Origin: Camarhynchus parvulus
Taxonomy: Eukaryota > Chordata > Aves > Passeriformes > Thraupidae
Assembly: GCF_901933205.1 (NCBI RefSeq)
Contig: NC_044574.1
Location: 15,671,733-15,735,732 of the forward strand
Direction: 5' to 3'
DNA length: 64,000 nucleotides
In this document: positions 40,601-55,600 of the stretch, piece by piece
Layout of the letters: each line of letters begins with the position of its first letter
Numbering within the stretch: the stretch's first letter is position 1
Made by a program: the position numbers and the translations under genes
The notes under the pieces: generated by a model
Database searches by the model: none
Told to the model about the DNA's origin: nothing
What the model saw: only the letters and a program-made list of their open reading frames with translations

Positions 40601-43600
40601 CATACAAACCTGCACACAGCATCCTATAAAAGATTTTGAGAATGTGCTGTGTACAGAACAAACTTGATTATCACTGAGATTCAATTCAAAAGCTGCCCTA
40701 AAGAGACAGATCAACTACTCTTGATTGCTGTGCTTTACAGGAATTAAACTTTTGTAGAACAGATCCTATCCATATAATATTTTTAGAGAATTTCAGAATC
40801 ATTTAGGTTGGAAAAGACCTTTCAGATAATCGAATCCACCTGTTAACTTATCACTGCCAAGTCCATCATTAAACCATAGTCTATCCATCTTTTAAGCACC
40901 TCCAGGGATGGTGATTCCACCACTCCCCTGAGCAGCAACCTGTTCCATTGCTTTACAATCATTTTGGTGAAGAAATTTTTCCTAATATCTGATCCAAGCC
41001 TCCCTTGGCATAACTTGAAGTCCTCTTGTCCTCTTGTCTTAACTTAGATTTAGTTTCTCACTAGTCTGTCTGTACGACTAGGGAAAAAAACTGCAATAAA
41101 CAATATTTTTTTGACATTTTCATTAAAAATACAATCTATCAATATTCTGTCCAAAGTTCTAAGTAACTTCTTGTGCTTCTCATTCACATGGGAAGCAGAA
41201 CGAGCAGTAATGCTGTGACAACTTCAGAACAAGTGTCCTGGTTTGGGCTGGGACACAGTGCCTTTTATTTTTAGTAGCTGGTTTTTTGGATTTACTGTAA
41301 GGATGCTGATAACACATTGAATGTTTTGGTTGTTACTAAGAAGTGCTTACCCTGAGTGAAGAATTTTTCTGTGTCATTTGCTCTACTAGTGAGGAGCTTC
41401 ACAGAAGGCTGGCACAGAGTATAGCTAGGACAGGATGTCCCAAACTGGCCAAAGGGATATTCCACACCACAGAGCATCACACCCAGTATATAAACTGGGA
41501 GAGTTACCCAGAATGGGTCTATCTCTGTTCAGGGACTGACTGGGTACCAGGCAGTGGCTGGTGGACAACCCTGTCACTTGTTTCTCTTAGGCTTCTGTTA
41601 GATTCTCTCCTTCTCCTTTTCACTACTATTATTATTGTCATATTTAGTATTATTATTAGCAGATTTTGTTTCAATTATTAAATTGTTCTTATCTCAACCC
41701 ATGAGCTTTACCAAGACTTTCCAATTCCCTTCCCCATGGGTAGAAGATGGAAGGAGTGAGTGAGTGGCTGCGTGGTACTTAGTTGCCAGCTGGGACTAAA
41801 CCACAACATCTTAGTCACAAAAATATCCTCACAGTTTCAATTTCCTCAGTTTGATGACAGAAGAGCTGTCATCATCTAAACCCTCTACTAAGTACAAGGG
41901 ATTACGGCAAAGATTAACTACAGAAAACTGCTTTCTAGAAAGTAAGACGAGTAAGAAGATCCTGGCATTTAAAATATATTCCAGTGTTTTTTCACTGTAC
42001 ACTAGAAAAGACTCTTTCATACTGCCTAAACAAGTAATCTACAGTGTACCACTAACATGTTTCCAATTGAGAGAGCTTAACATGTCTCCTCCATAAATCC
42101 ATAGAAGCATTTTTATCGTAGCAGAATAATCTTCCACTTCGGTTAATAACATTTAAAAAAGGATTTTGAGGTGTGGTTCTGCATATAATATGGAAAAGGG
42201 AAAATTATTTCCTACAAAGACATGGAAATCAAGTAAATGGATTAAGTCTCATGATTTGTCACCTTTTGGTGGATACACAGAGCTGACTGCAAAGCCTGCA
42301 GCAATGCAATGATGTAGTCAGTGTTCAGTGAGAGCTGACCACTGCAGTTTTAGTACACAATCAGGAACACAGTTCAATCTGTATTTGTCACAAATCATTC
42401 CTATCCTCTGCATTAAGCTGTTTAATACACAGAAACACACACAGGCTGATGTGATTTCATGCCCGTCACAGCATCCCAGCATTCTGCATTCATTTTTCTC
42501 AATATGTGTTTTTACTTATTGTCTCCAGTAACTACTAACTGCCAAGACGAAAAAGTACTTTCAGGACATCTTAAGCACTAATTAATCAGACCTCATGATT
42601 AGTATCACAAACAAACTCATACTGCTGTAGTCATGCACATCATGAGTACCACAGAATCTCAAAGAAACAAAATTAAAAGCTCACATTGGCCAAGCTATGA
42701 CAACTACAAAAAAGCCAAAAAACAAACAAGAAAAACATAGCATAGTGCTGGTAATTTCAATACCTCACTAGAAAGTAGGGACTCAAGTTTTACGAATTAG
42801 ACATTACTGAGCTGATATGATAACTCAGAGTGTAATATTGTACAACTTTAGAAACTATTGAATGGAGATATGAGAAGCTCAAACACAGCTCACTTCCAAC
42901 ACTTCACATTTTTACACCTGTGCATGAAGTATGACAGAATACCAACAGGAAGATTTCAGACGAAAATTACATGTGGGTCTTTTTTCTCATAAGTGACAAA
43001 ATGAGAACAATAATTAAAGTGCACTACAACAATACAACTTCAATCATTCTGGCAGCAAGGTAACAAACCAGTGGGCAGTAGAATTTTTCTGTAGAAAGCA
43101 GTTAGTGTTTTCCTTCAAAGCTATCCCAGGCATACAGTGATGCTGCACAACTGAGTTAAATATTAACACTTGCCTGGCTTTAGTGAACTCTGCTCTTGAA
43201 AGATGGTATCATAAGAGTCTGTGTCCAAGATGTAGTTCCTCTAATGTCCTACTAGATTCCAGAAATAATGTTACATAGTTTCAAAATTTAGCTGGATATA
43301 ATTTACCTCACAATTTTCACACCTCAAACTAGTAAATAAAAGGATCCAGAGCACCTGGACTGTCCTTCATATACACCTTGTTATGCTACATGATTTATAT
43401 CTTTTCATTTAATTATTTTCTGGATTATTTGAGCAACTTGGTTTATTGGAAGGTGTCCCTGCCCATGGCACAGGGGGCTGGAACTGGTGATCGTTAAGGT
43501 CCCTTCCAACCTAAACCATTCAATGATTCTATGATTATTCCATTACTACTTCAAATATTTTTTTGCTTTAAGTCATGCTCTCTAAGATGCTCTTTACAGA

Positions 43601-46600
43601 ATTTTATAAGTGGTTTCATTATGCTAATTCTTAAGTTCTCACATTAGCTGTATAGGCTAGACTATCAAAGAATCAAACTTTAAAACTTCTTCAAACAGCC
43701 AAGTATCTTAGTACTAAACTGTAAGACTTATCCATTCTATTATCCACTATGTTAAATCTTATATTGCTTTACTATTACTAACACTGAATACACCAAAATG
43801 TTTAAACATGAGATGATCCTTCAACCTGCATGAATTCAGTGAAAATCCAAGCATTGCTTACAGATAAACTCTCTTGCACTGTAATGTTAACCAGCAAATT
43901 ATGACAATACAGAAAAAAAACACACAGAGACTTCACCATTCTACAGCATGTACTTAATAAGATGTTCAAACTCCTCAGCCTTTGGGTATATTTATCTTTA
44001 CATCTACTGACAGAAAATCTCCACTGAAACAAACCCTTACTTCTCAGAACACCATAAACAAAGAAATCCATACTTTAGGGGATATACAAGCTTATTATTA
44101 ATTGAACATAGTGATACTATGCAAGCCACACTACTATACCTCTCTATTCCACCTCAGCATGCTTCTGTTTCAGCCCAGTCAGGTGTTAAAAAAGCAGAAG
44201 CATGCCACACTCAATGCTTACCCCTGCAGTATTTACAGCTGCTCAAAGTCAAACTATGGCAAAATTTCCACAATGTACTGACTGACATCAACCAGGAACT
44301 GAGCAAATCAGTGTTACAGAAAAAACCTACTTTTTACAACACAATAAAAATCAAGGGTTAATACTCATGCTTCAAACCTCCCAATTTATGGTTTGTCAAC
44401 CATGAGACAAATTTAGCAAATGTAAATCCAAGTCTCTCCTCTGTTTAGAAAACCACTGGATCCATGTATGTCCCCTCCCTTCGGAAAGCTAAAAGCAAGC
44501 AAATTGCCTCATAAATATGTAGAAGAATTACTTCTAGAATACTGGTATATTCTATAAAACTAAATTAAAATACTATCAAATTAGACTGTTACCAAATATA
44601 CTGGCTACCCACAAACTTAGATAAGTTTTAGGAAAAACAGCAATTTTTTTTCAAGATGACTTATGACACTTGTAAAAATCCCCTCTGTTACAAAATCAAG
44701 TCAAACTTATATCACAATCTACATAAAACACCTACTCAATGAGGAAAATTCTAGTGTGAAAACCAGTGCTCATCATAAGCAAACTCAATTGAAAGTTTAA
44801 AGAACTAGCTGAACTAGTTATCTGTCTGTAATTTTCAAGGTATTTCTATTTAACACCATACTCAAAATGCCATGATCCACATTTTATACCGCAGTAAGAC
44901 TTCTGTCTCCATCTACTGGTTGAAAAGCATTAGGTTCCATCATCCATAGGGGCTATGACTACACAGATGGTCACACTACTGATCCTTAATGTTTACTACT
45001 GAACAGCATGATGTATTTCACAGTACTTTCTCTTTAATAAATTAAAGAAGTGAAGCAGCTCAAGGCTTTCAAAGCACTGGTATCCAGCCCTCAAAACTCA
45101 TTTTTGTTCCAACAGCTGTACAACTGAATTTACTCAGCATCAAGCAAGCAAGTTATAAAAAAAAAAATTGGAGTTTAACAATATTTGTCTTTAATATGCT
45201 CAAAATCACAAGTAGCTAATGCACAAGATTGCTTAAGCAATTGATTTCCAAGAAAACCAAGATTGTGTGTCAGATATTTTAATAAGACTTGCTTATTGAA
45301 TTTAAAGTAGTTAAACCATTTGGAACATGAAATGCAACCTGGACAAAAAGAAATTTGTTCTTGCTGTATAAAAAAGCTTCAAAAGAAGTTGCATTTGGTA
45401 TGCTTTTCAGCAACTAACACTACAAAATGAACAATGCTTTCACTACATTGTGTAATCTGCAGACAAGTACACTTGTCTGAGTACTTAGTTACTTTGGCAT
45501 CCAACCCATATGCATGCACTCTGAATATATTATTTTAAACTTAACTGCACAGACTGTCACATGATGTCATATGATTCCTTTATTTTTATCTTACAGGCCT
45601 CCTGGTGCTCCTCGATTCTTCACTAGTCTGATTACACATGGTTTTCCAATCATCTTTTAGAGTCATTTGGGTTTTGATTGTTTTGTTAATTTTTTTTTAA
45701 ATCAACAGGCATTCAAGGTATTTTCTTGTTTATTGGTACAATTCACTGCATTTCAATGGGTTCCTTTAGTTTAGTCTATTTAGTCTCATCCAAATAATTA
45801 ATATGAAAAATACTCATTCATAATAATTCATTACTCTAAATAATTACTCCTATGAAGTCAACACATACAAGATTTCCAATACTGATGTCATATATACAGT
45901 AATTTAAAGATATGAATACACTGTCACTGCAAAAATGTTTTAGATGGATACTTTCATCTTAATAACATACACATATATATATTTTAAAGCTTTTGTAAGA
46001 ATAATAGTTCTATAAATGTTGACACTTAAAAAGCCCTTTTTATTTGGGTTTATTGTTCTGCTAATAATGCACTGAAGAAGTCATTTAGCATTTTACAAGC
46101 TTAAGCATGTATTTTACAGCAAACCTCTTCTTACTGTATTATTTATTCAATGCCAACATTCTCAAACAGGCAACCATTGATGAGTAGAATAATATATTTC
46201 AGTTATTATATTGTGGTCTAGTTAAAAGTTTTGCTTAGGTATCTTTTCTTCCTCCATTTTACATTGAAGATACGTGGATGGAAACTGAACAATGGTGTTT
46301 GTTTTATGTCTAGTTTTTACCAAACTCTCTATTCTTCAATACATCCTTCATAAAAGAACTGTGGTATCATAAATTTCTAATTTTACATGAAGCACGAACA
46401 AAAATCATTACATTAACACATAGGTGTATATTTTCCTGTTAGGATAATTAAAGATGTAAGGGAAAATAAAATCCAAGCAAGGTTTTCTGAAGGGTATACT
46501 TGCCCACATAAGTACACACTAAATTTTTTTTAAATGGACTATGCAATCTATTGGAAATATTTTCCTAAAATTATGCTCAAATTTGGCTTCAGGAAAAGAA

Positions 46601-49600
46601 GCTATTTTGAGAAAATCTAATTTCCAGTTAGAGATTTTAAGAAGCAGTACACCATACACTATGCAGGACCTCACTGATGTAAAATTGTGATTCTACAGAC
46701 TGATAAGGAACTGAGAGCCAAGCTTGCCAAGATTAGGTGGCATTGCATTTCTCAAACAATAAAAAGCCTCTACATGCACACAATACAGCACGAGATCATG
46801 CTAAGAATGAAACAAAACCAACCTTGCTGTTAGGCCCCGATGAGATCGGCTGCCTCAAAAAAAAAAAAAAAAAAACACAAACGAGGTTTCAAATAAGTGA
46901 CAACTAGAACAAGCTTTCATTAGGCTTTTATTTTTTAAATAACAGAATCAAATATAACTGAAGATAGTTAACAAACATATGCTAAAGTGCTGTATTTTAT
47001 TATGCATAGAATTATCTATGAGTCTAATACTAAGACACCTGGCAATGAACTTTCTGAACTCCCTAAGATTGAGGTTAAGCATTACAAAAAAAACCCACTT
47101 TAAGTGCAAACAAAAATATAGCTAGGAACCTGACTGAAGCAGTACTTAGAAGAAATCTCAAAAAGGCTAAGGCACTATAACCTGAAGTACAGCAGGGGCT
47201 ATAGTTTTTCCAAAATATCCTTTTTTAAACTGGGCCAAATTGGTCCACAGGCACTCTATGTGAAAAATGCTTTAAATCTAAGATAACTTATTTCCACAAT
47301 GATGTAAAGCTACACAAGAAAATACACCTGCCACAAATTGCACTGAATCAATTTCATGTGTTTGTTATGAAAACTAAGTGTTGGTTTCTCCTTTGAGGTA
47401 TATTGGTTAATTTAGCTATACTACCCATGTGTAACCAGCCTTTTCACTGATTACCTGTAGATGTGTGAATTTGGCTGACAGCACAGAAGGAAAAAGAAAA
47501 TCAGGATTTACTCACCAAGGAGGAATCCCTGTGACACCACATTCCATCCTATAAAGGAAGTGAAAGTGCTCTTCCCTTCGGTCTGATTTACAAGAAAGAA
47601 AGAAAGAGAAGGTTGTAATGTTGCTACACTATGCACTGTTATGGAAAGGAGCAAGGAGTACTTGATCTGAGAGTATACTACAGAAAAAAATGAATGCATC
47701 TTCCTTTTTTGGTTGGTAGAAAGCTACACATTTTGGTGGGTAGATGCACAACTTCCTAAATGAACTTCAGGTGACAAAAGGAAGTTTATGGATTTCATAG
47801 TTAAATTCCTCAAAGAGAAAAAAAAAAGAAAAAAAGGCTTGAAGGTTTGGGAGTAAGTGTATAACAGAGGTTCAAATTTGTTTAATAGCCTGATAATATG
47901 AACAAATAAATAATGTCCATAAGAAGAATGACATTGGATTTGTTTGTTTTATTGTTCCAGATAGGCTTTATTTCTACAGTTTCTTTCTTGGAATAATGTG
48001 TTCTATTTATTTCCTACTGAAAAACATGAATCTGTGAATTCACAGGAGGCCAATGGGAATTTTAAGATGTACCTACAATATAGCTGAAGTTATTCATGTT
48101 ATTGCTGACAGGACCTAAATTCACTTATTTCAGAGAGCAGAGTAAAAGAATAATACAGAATAGGTATTTATAATCTATCTATATCTACTTTCACATGGAA
48201 GAAATCACAGAATATTCTGAGTTGGAAGGGAACCCACGAGGATCATTAAGCCCAACTCTTAAGTAAATGTCTGCACAGGAATTGGACTATAGCTGTGGTG
48301 TCATTAGCACCATGCTCCAGTTCCTGGTGGGACTCAGCTCTAGTGTGAGGCACTGGAGGTGCTGGGGCATGTGAGCGGTGGGTGGGTGCTGCTCACACAA
48401 AGCAGGATCTTGCTGGGCTTCCACCATCCAGGTGCTGCCCTCATTCCTGGACCCACTCCTGGCAGTGGGGGGGTGGGGAACCCCTGCAGATGAGGTGTGT
48501 GTGGGAGGTCTCTTGTAAAGGTTTTGTCAATCTTATCTTTACATGTAAGAAAATACATAGTCTTCTCCTGTATTTTCTTGAGAAAACTAGATTTTGCAGA
48601 GAAACCCCCCACTTTCCCTCCCAAAATCCTTTCTTGCTTTGTGGAGATGATGGAAAATGTCCTCAAACATAATTAAATTGGGAATCTTATCAGAGTTTCA
48701 CTAACGTGCAATTTTAACTTTCATATCATGGTGCTTTACAAATAATACAGAAGAGCTTTTCCACATTCCCACATTGCCCTTTATTGGCATGCAACATATT
48801 TTCAAGAAAAATATTAAGTTAGCTCTATGAAAGAGCTTCAAAACAGGCAGTGATATTAGTCTACCCAGAATCTCTGGGTCTGAGGTATTGATCAAAAAAT
48901 TGTCTGAATTGTAAAATGAAACTGTCAACCTTGGGTAGAGTTAGTTTTAGGAACCTGTCACCAAGGACTCTAATTCAAACACAACTCTACCAGGTCCACT
49001 GCTCTGTCTACCTTGGTACATCACCAGAACAACAGACCTTTTATGCTGTCAAAGAATCTTTTAATAAAGTGAGAATAGTCTACAAGATTCAAAGAGAATA
49101 ATTAAGGAAAGTTCTTGTCTCAAAACAAAATACAGTAGAGCTGATTTTTTTTAAATTTCAGAAGATGTGATCTAATTTTGTGAAGTGCTTGTTAACTTTT
49201 TTAAAAGCACCCTGCCACTTATAGAGCACAGACTAATGAAGTTGCACCTGCCAAAACTACCAAAACCATGTGATGATTCAGCCTTTGCCAGTCTGATCTC
49301 AGTAATAAACAAAGCATTTAGTTCACTCAATGACAGAATCTTGGATTCTTCTGACTGAAGTTCTTGAAGTTTTTTAAAAGATTGCTTTGTCAACACCAAT
49401 ATAGCTCTGACAAAAACACAGAACTACCTTTGCTCAAAAGGAAAGATCAAGTGATGAGGAAGGATGACAGAAGTCAAACTGAAGTGCTTACACTATCTAG
49501 GCAGAAAAAGTAAACTATTTTCTTTAAGATACATTACTCTTTGTTTCCTTTTGGAACTCTGTAAAATGAAATATTACAACATGTGGAAGAGGCTATAAAT

Positions 49601-52600
49601 CACTTCCCCTATATTTAAGCACTTTGCCTAATATACCATAGACAGGAATTAGCTCATTTATGTAGAATGTGGTTTTATTGTTAAAAAAAAGGTTAATATA
49701 ATCTTTCTCTGCACTGAAAAGAGAAGACAGAATTGTGAGGAAATAAATAAACTGAAGAGTAAACTGGAAGAGAAACAGAACACTCACTGCTCAATTACTC
49801 CACTGAGATGTTGAGAGAAAAGTCAGGATGAAGGGAGGAGCACTTTTATTTACTACACAGAATGGAATATGATGTGGCAGGTTCAACTAACAACTAGTCA
49901 ACATTTATTTGATATTTGCAAGGAAGAACAAGCCAGAAGATAAACAGCCACCTGCTTTGTAAGTACCTTTTGTCATAACAAGTGTGCTTTACTTATTCAA
50001 CTCTATTTTGTTACAAATACATAAAAATGTATTTCCTGAGCTGGAAGAAAATCACAAATATTTTTTGCCATAACAAAATCAGCATAACTACAAAAACCAA
50101 GAACCACCCCCCCCAAAATTCAATGTGCAAGCTCTGAATACTTTGAAATAAGAATTATTACATCTGAAGAAGTTCCATTACATACTATGAGTCCTAAAAC
50201 TTTCAGTTAAAAGCCACAAACTTTAGAACATGAATGAATGAAACAAAGCCTCTACTAAACAAGTAGAGATTCTAGTGAACTAAATTCCAACACACTGGAA
50301 GAAATTGTGAAGGAATTGCTTCAGGAGTTGTTACGAAAACAAAAACAAAGACTTCTCCACTCAGTCTCAGTTTCACAGCCTCTTACTTGATAACACTTTA
50401 ACACAGTCAAGTTCAACAGATTAAACCACCTTCTCTTGTCCCTGACACACAAAATACTGTCAAGCAAGCAGACTAAATATTAGCATTGCAGGTGCATGTA
50501 TGCATATATACACATACCACATACATATGTATGTGCACATATGTAAGTGCATATGGTGCTTCAAAAGTCACTTTTGTCAGCATATTGAACAACAACCTAA
50601 CAGTAACTGGTCTTTGAAATCTTTAATTGTAATTTCAGAAGAGCGGAAAATTTCTTTGCTAAAAGCAAAGCTGAGTTTATAAATGAGGAAGAACATATTT
50701 AAAACAGAAAAAAGTAAGATTCAAATGATAAATTGAACTCTGTTACATTTACCTAAATTTAGTAATAGCATCTATACAGATGTCTACAGATAGGCACAAA
50801 TTGCCTTGTCATGAGGCTAAAACCAAACAACTGTCATTTTTACACAGCTAAGAAAACTCTTGACCTACTAAGTCTGAGGTTCAGTTCAAAATTAACAGCA
50901 CAATAAAACATTAGACTGCCATCTAGTGCCTATGTTTAACATTACCAAATACAAACATCTCAACTTCAGACTATATTTTACAATATTATTTTTTTGCATT
51001 TGCTGTAATCAGAACATACATTTCTAAACTATGCATCTAAAAGACCTTCACATATAAAATACAATATTGATAATGCAAATACAAACAACTTGATTAAATT
51101 TTTTTTTCAGAAAAATCAGTAACCATAAAAATCAAGTTTTGGAAAATTCAGAATAAAGATCCTGAAGTCTTTATTTATTGAAGAAAAAAATTACATCAAT
51201 ACAACTGTTCCTTTTATTTTAGATTATACTTAAGGCTTACACAACCAACTTTACCATGAAGTAGCAGGTCTTATGAAGGAGATTAATTCTATCCAATTTT
51301 TGATGCCTATGCCAGAAAAACTAGAAATTTTATGTATTAGCAACTTCTTAGTATTGGTATGAACAGCAAATCAAGGCATGAAGATCTAAAATTTCTTAAT
51401 ATTCTGATTGGTTTTCCTCTCCATGTTTCACTCCCTAGGATTCTTCAGAGGAAAGAAAAGAACACTTTTTATTCAGGGATCTTCTCAGCAAGGTTTTCCA
51501 TGAAAATAAGGAAAGCTATAACTGTTAAAAAATAAACAACCTCTGTTTTGATATCAAAGAGCCTATCAAAACACATGAGCCAAGTCTAAGAAATTTTTAA
51601 AAAATGTTCACATAGATGTTAGATAAAAGAACAAAACTATAAGGTAAGGTTACATCTCTCTCCTTTACTAACCTGAATATGCCTAAGTGGTGCTGTTATC
51701 AAACTGTTGTGTCTGAAGGAAGCAATGGTGACAGTTAGTGACTGCTGGTAAAGCTTAAAGGTCACACACACCCCTTTACTTTGGCTAGTTTAGACTGAGA
51801 CTTCTATTTTTCAGCGGAAGAAGTCATTAGTAATTCAAACAGCACTGAAAGGCCATAAAATGAAGCATACACATAAATGGTGAAATATCATTTAAGGGTA
51901 TCAAACACCTTTCTCTTGAATCAACTTACCGTAAGCCATAGCAAGGCAAAGTGATGAACCGGAACATTGCCAGGAAAACTCTCAAAGGAAGCAGTGTGAA
52001 CACATACAGAAAAGCATCCAGGCACAAAAAGATTCCAAAAAACATCAACTAAATTACAAAAATAAACAGAAGTATGTTAGTTGTTTATAAAATTCACAAA
52101 AATTTTATAAAGAATTATGTTATGAAATATACATTTACATAAAACTAATTAACCAAATAAGCACAATATTCTCACTTGTTCAATCAGCTGAACCATAAAA
52201 AAATTAACATGCTATGCATTTGAAGACTATTCAGCAATTCTGCACCACAAGGTCCGAGTAATGAAGGCTTTTGTAGACTTTCACAGCTCACTGAACTTAG
52301 TCTTTATTTAATATATAAACTGCAGTTGGATATAACTGCAGCTCATTTTCCAATGGTGACTTTCCTGTAAGGTTAACAAAGTTCATGTTTTAACCTTAGG
52401 GGAAAAATCCACAGAGGTGTGTGTAAATGTGCACAGCCATTTTCTTCCCATCTCCTTTTTCAACATTATTTCCTCACCCCAAAAGTTTTCTAATATCTTG
52501 TAAATTTTCTATTGCACAGCTAATTACAGCTGTGGTGGATCTCCGTCAAAGAATAACTACCTTTTTCATACAAAGAAAATAACACACGAAATTTAAATGT

Positions 52601-55600
52601 CTTATCCTTAATTTACACAAACATTAAAGCCATTCATTGTGGCTACAAGCCAAGCAACCCTATGATAATTAAACTAGACATAAACTCCACAATTCCAAAG
52701 CTCCCATATATCAGACTCTCCCCACATGACATTCCTTCTTTATCTGTTCTTTAAATGATTCTGTGTTCTATCTGAATGGAAGTCTAGAAATATGGCTTTA
52801 TGCTTTGGTCAGACCATGAGCTAGTATTTTTTCCTGCAAGGATAATCCCATAGAAGCCAGTTTAACTGGCTACACAATTAAGACTAGCAACATCTAAGCA
52901 GACCCACATATCCATGTCAAATATGCATTTACATGTGAAAGTTGTATGTACTGCTGATGGGAAAGGAAGATACTAAGGTGAAGGTGTAAACCAAAGTACA
53001 AGGTAAATTAGTTTTAGCTCTCACAGTCCCTTTGCCTTTCAAAGTACCTTCTTTGTTAGCTCGTGCAATGGCCAGTCCCATGTCCAGTGAGCCCTCTTAC
53101 ACCTCATACATTGTAACTCCAAAAGCAATCCTACAGACTGCACCCCAGAAAAACTATCTACAAGCCACATAAGACAACTGACTTAGGCACAACTGCACTG
53201 CCATCACTCCTGAATTTTGATTTTTCTTTATAATAATATTTCAACCAATTCTACAGTGGTAGAATACTTCAAATCATGATGTTAAGGTCTCTTTCCTGAT
53301 ATCTACTCATTCATCTCTAGTACTATTTTCTAAAATGTCATCATTTTTAGTTATTATTCAAAGTTATCAGGAGCAGTGGTTACATGAACTGTAGATAAAT
53401 TCAAGCACTGCCTTAATATGCCATTAACCTATCTATTTATTTTAAAATAACTTTTAAACTAGGTATTGAATATTAAAGCAATGAAGATGACCAGAACTGA
53501 ATACTTAGTATTTTTAAACTTCTTAACCCCAACAAAACAGAAAGATAGTCTGTCATTTTGCTTGTGTTCTTTGAGGACATCTTTATAATCTCAAAAACAA
53601 TGCTACTTTTTCTTTTAGATTTAGACAGACTTCTCACCAAGTGCAATGACAGTTTTTCACGCTCTATAAGCTTGCATTAAGACTTGCAATTATTGCTGAA
53701 TGTCCTCATTTTCCCAGTGTTTTTACTACATGCACCCAATGAAATACAACCAGTGCTGAACTTTCTACTCCTTTCTGTAAACACTATTTTTGCTGCTCCA
53801 TTAAGGAACTAACAGAAAAGCCTACAGAGCTTTTCCATCATCATAACTATAATTTAACACAGGAGCACAAATTTTAACTTTGAGATCAACTGAAAACTGT
53901 TCCCTTAAGATGGCAGGAATAGAGACTACCAGACCACCTTATTTAGTATAAGTAACCTACTAAATTAAAAGCTCCCACTGAAATGACACAAAATGCCTGA
54001 GTGGAAGTATCACTTACATGGTGAATTATCTAGCTTCTCTAAACAAAGAAAGGGTACTCAGAACAACAACAAAAATACTACCTTTTGAACATTAAACTCC
54101 TGTCTAAAACTATGGATGTTAAATAAGTGCCTATTAAGTATTATCTCCCGAGATTAGGCTTTGATAAATTTACTCCAATTTATTCTCACTCTTCCTGATT
54201 ATAGTTTTCATTCTTATTCTGTAATTATACTATTAGGTAGTAAACAAAACAAACCATTGAGAAAATTCTTCTCTTCCTTCACTAGCGCCTGACATGCTTT
54301 ATTTCAAGTAAGTGGATTTTTGTATCACATTGGCAAGCAGTTTCTGCAACAGGTGATGATCGGTACACTATTTAGTTGATTTCTAGGTGCTCAATTTGAT
54401 AAAGTTAGTATGTGTACTAACATGGACTAAGCCAAGGAAAAGAACTAAAAAAATATTTCATAATCTCAGTGCAAAAAGATAACTATCATTTTAAAAATCT
54501 CTTTATTATTCAGTTTCATAATATTTCATATTCAAAGCACAGACTGAAGTTTGATGTACCATGCAAAACCCATCAGCTGCACCACTTACAGCATTAATCT
54601 TATTTATAAAAAGACTGCTGGATATTACGTGTTCTTACACACCAAAAATTTTATTGAAAAGCTATGGTGACAATCCTTCACAATAATTTCTGTGCCTTGG
54701 AGACAGCAGGTAATAATCTACATAATTAAAAATGGAGATGATGTAGAAATGCTGTGTCATTGAACTGAGTCTCTACCATAAGTGGAATATTCTATCATAA
54801 ACTGGAATGGGTAAATACTGAGGATGTGAAGACACCATCCCTGGAGATGTTCAAAGCCTTAAATCCTGAACAACCTGCTGTAGGTTACACAGCTTTAGGC
54901 AAGGGCATGGACTACTCCATGGGTCCATCCCAATCTCATTTATTCTGTGATCTTCTGCAGTTACTGACTGGGAATTTAATTTGGTAAAGCCATCATCATG
55001 GCTGAAGGATGAATTTAATGATACTGAAGGGGGAACATGAGCACACTACTGACCAAGGGAATCCTGCCCACCCTTCCTCCCTCCTCCACTGCTCTTTCAT
55101 CTTTAGTTATAAAGCTCCCCTTCTGTCCTTGTGTAGACTCTGGATTCTCAAGAATACTGGCTAAGCAAATCAGCTCACTATTCTAGCACAGAGCAAACAG
55201 AGCAAGGAAAGTATAACATTCACTGCCAAATTATGAGCGGATTCAACTCCTGGAATGGTCCAACAAGAACCACAGCTCATGCAAAACAGACAGTATGCAT
55301 AAAGCAGGAGACTGAAGTGGGAGAAGAACAAAACAAGCTTCTTCCTTCAGTTTAAATTAAAATGATTTAGCCCTATGTAACTTCATCCCTAAAGATTCTG
55401 GGAATTTTAGCAGTATTAATTTTAATGTTATCATTACACTGCAGCCCAGCCAAACCTTATTACAAATGGTGCCTTACTCATCAATCCTGAGCACACTGCT
55501 GCTGCTGCTCCCAAATCAACATGGTTAAGCCAGAACAAAACCTTGGCTCACTGCAGGGCCAGAATATTATCTAAGCTGACATAGATGAGGTGGCAAGAAT

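Larger units (their letters stand above)
38064..51929 (-). other. TAPT1 intron 3 (largest)
   Basis: 13866 bp, donor GTAAGT. Holds a solo LTR (41.2-41.8 kb), CR1 pieces at 40.8, 43.4 and 48.2 kb, a 19-A run at 46.86 kb, and an alternating purine-pyrimidine tract at 50.5 kb. The remainder is AT-rich and unremarkable. Confidence 0.9.
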
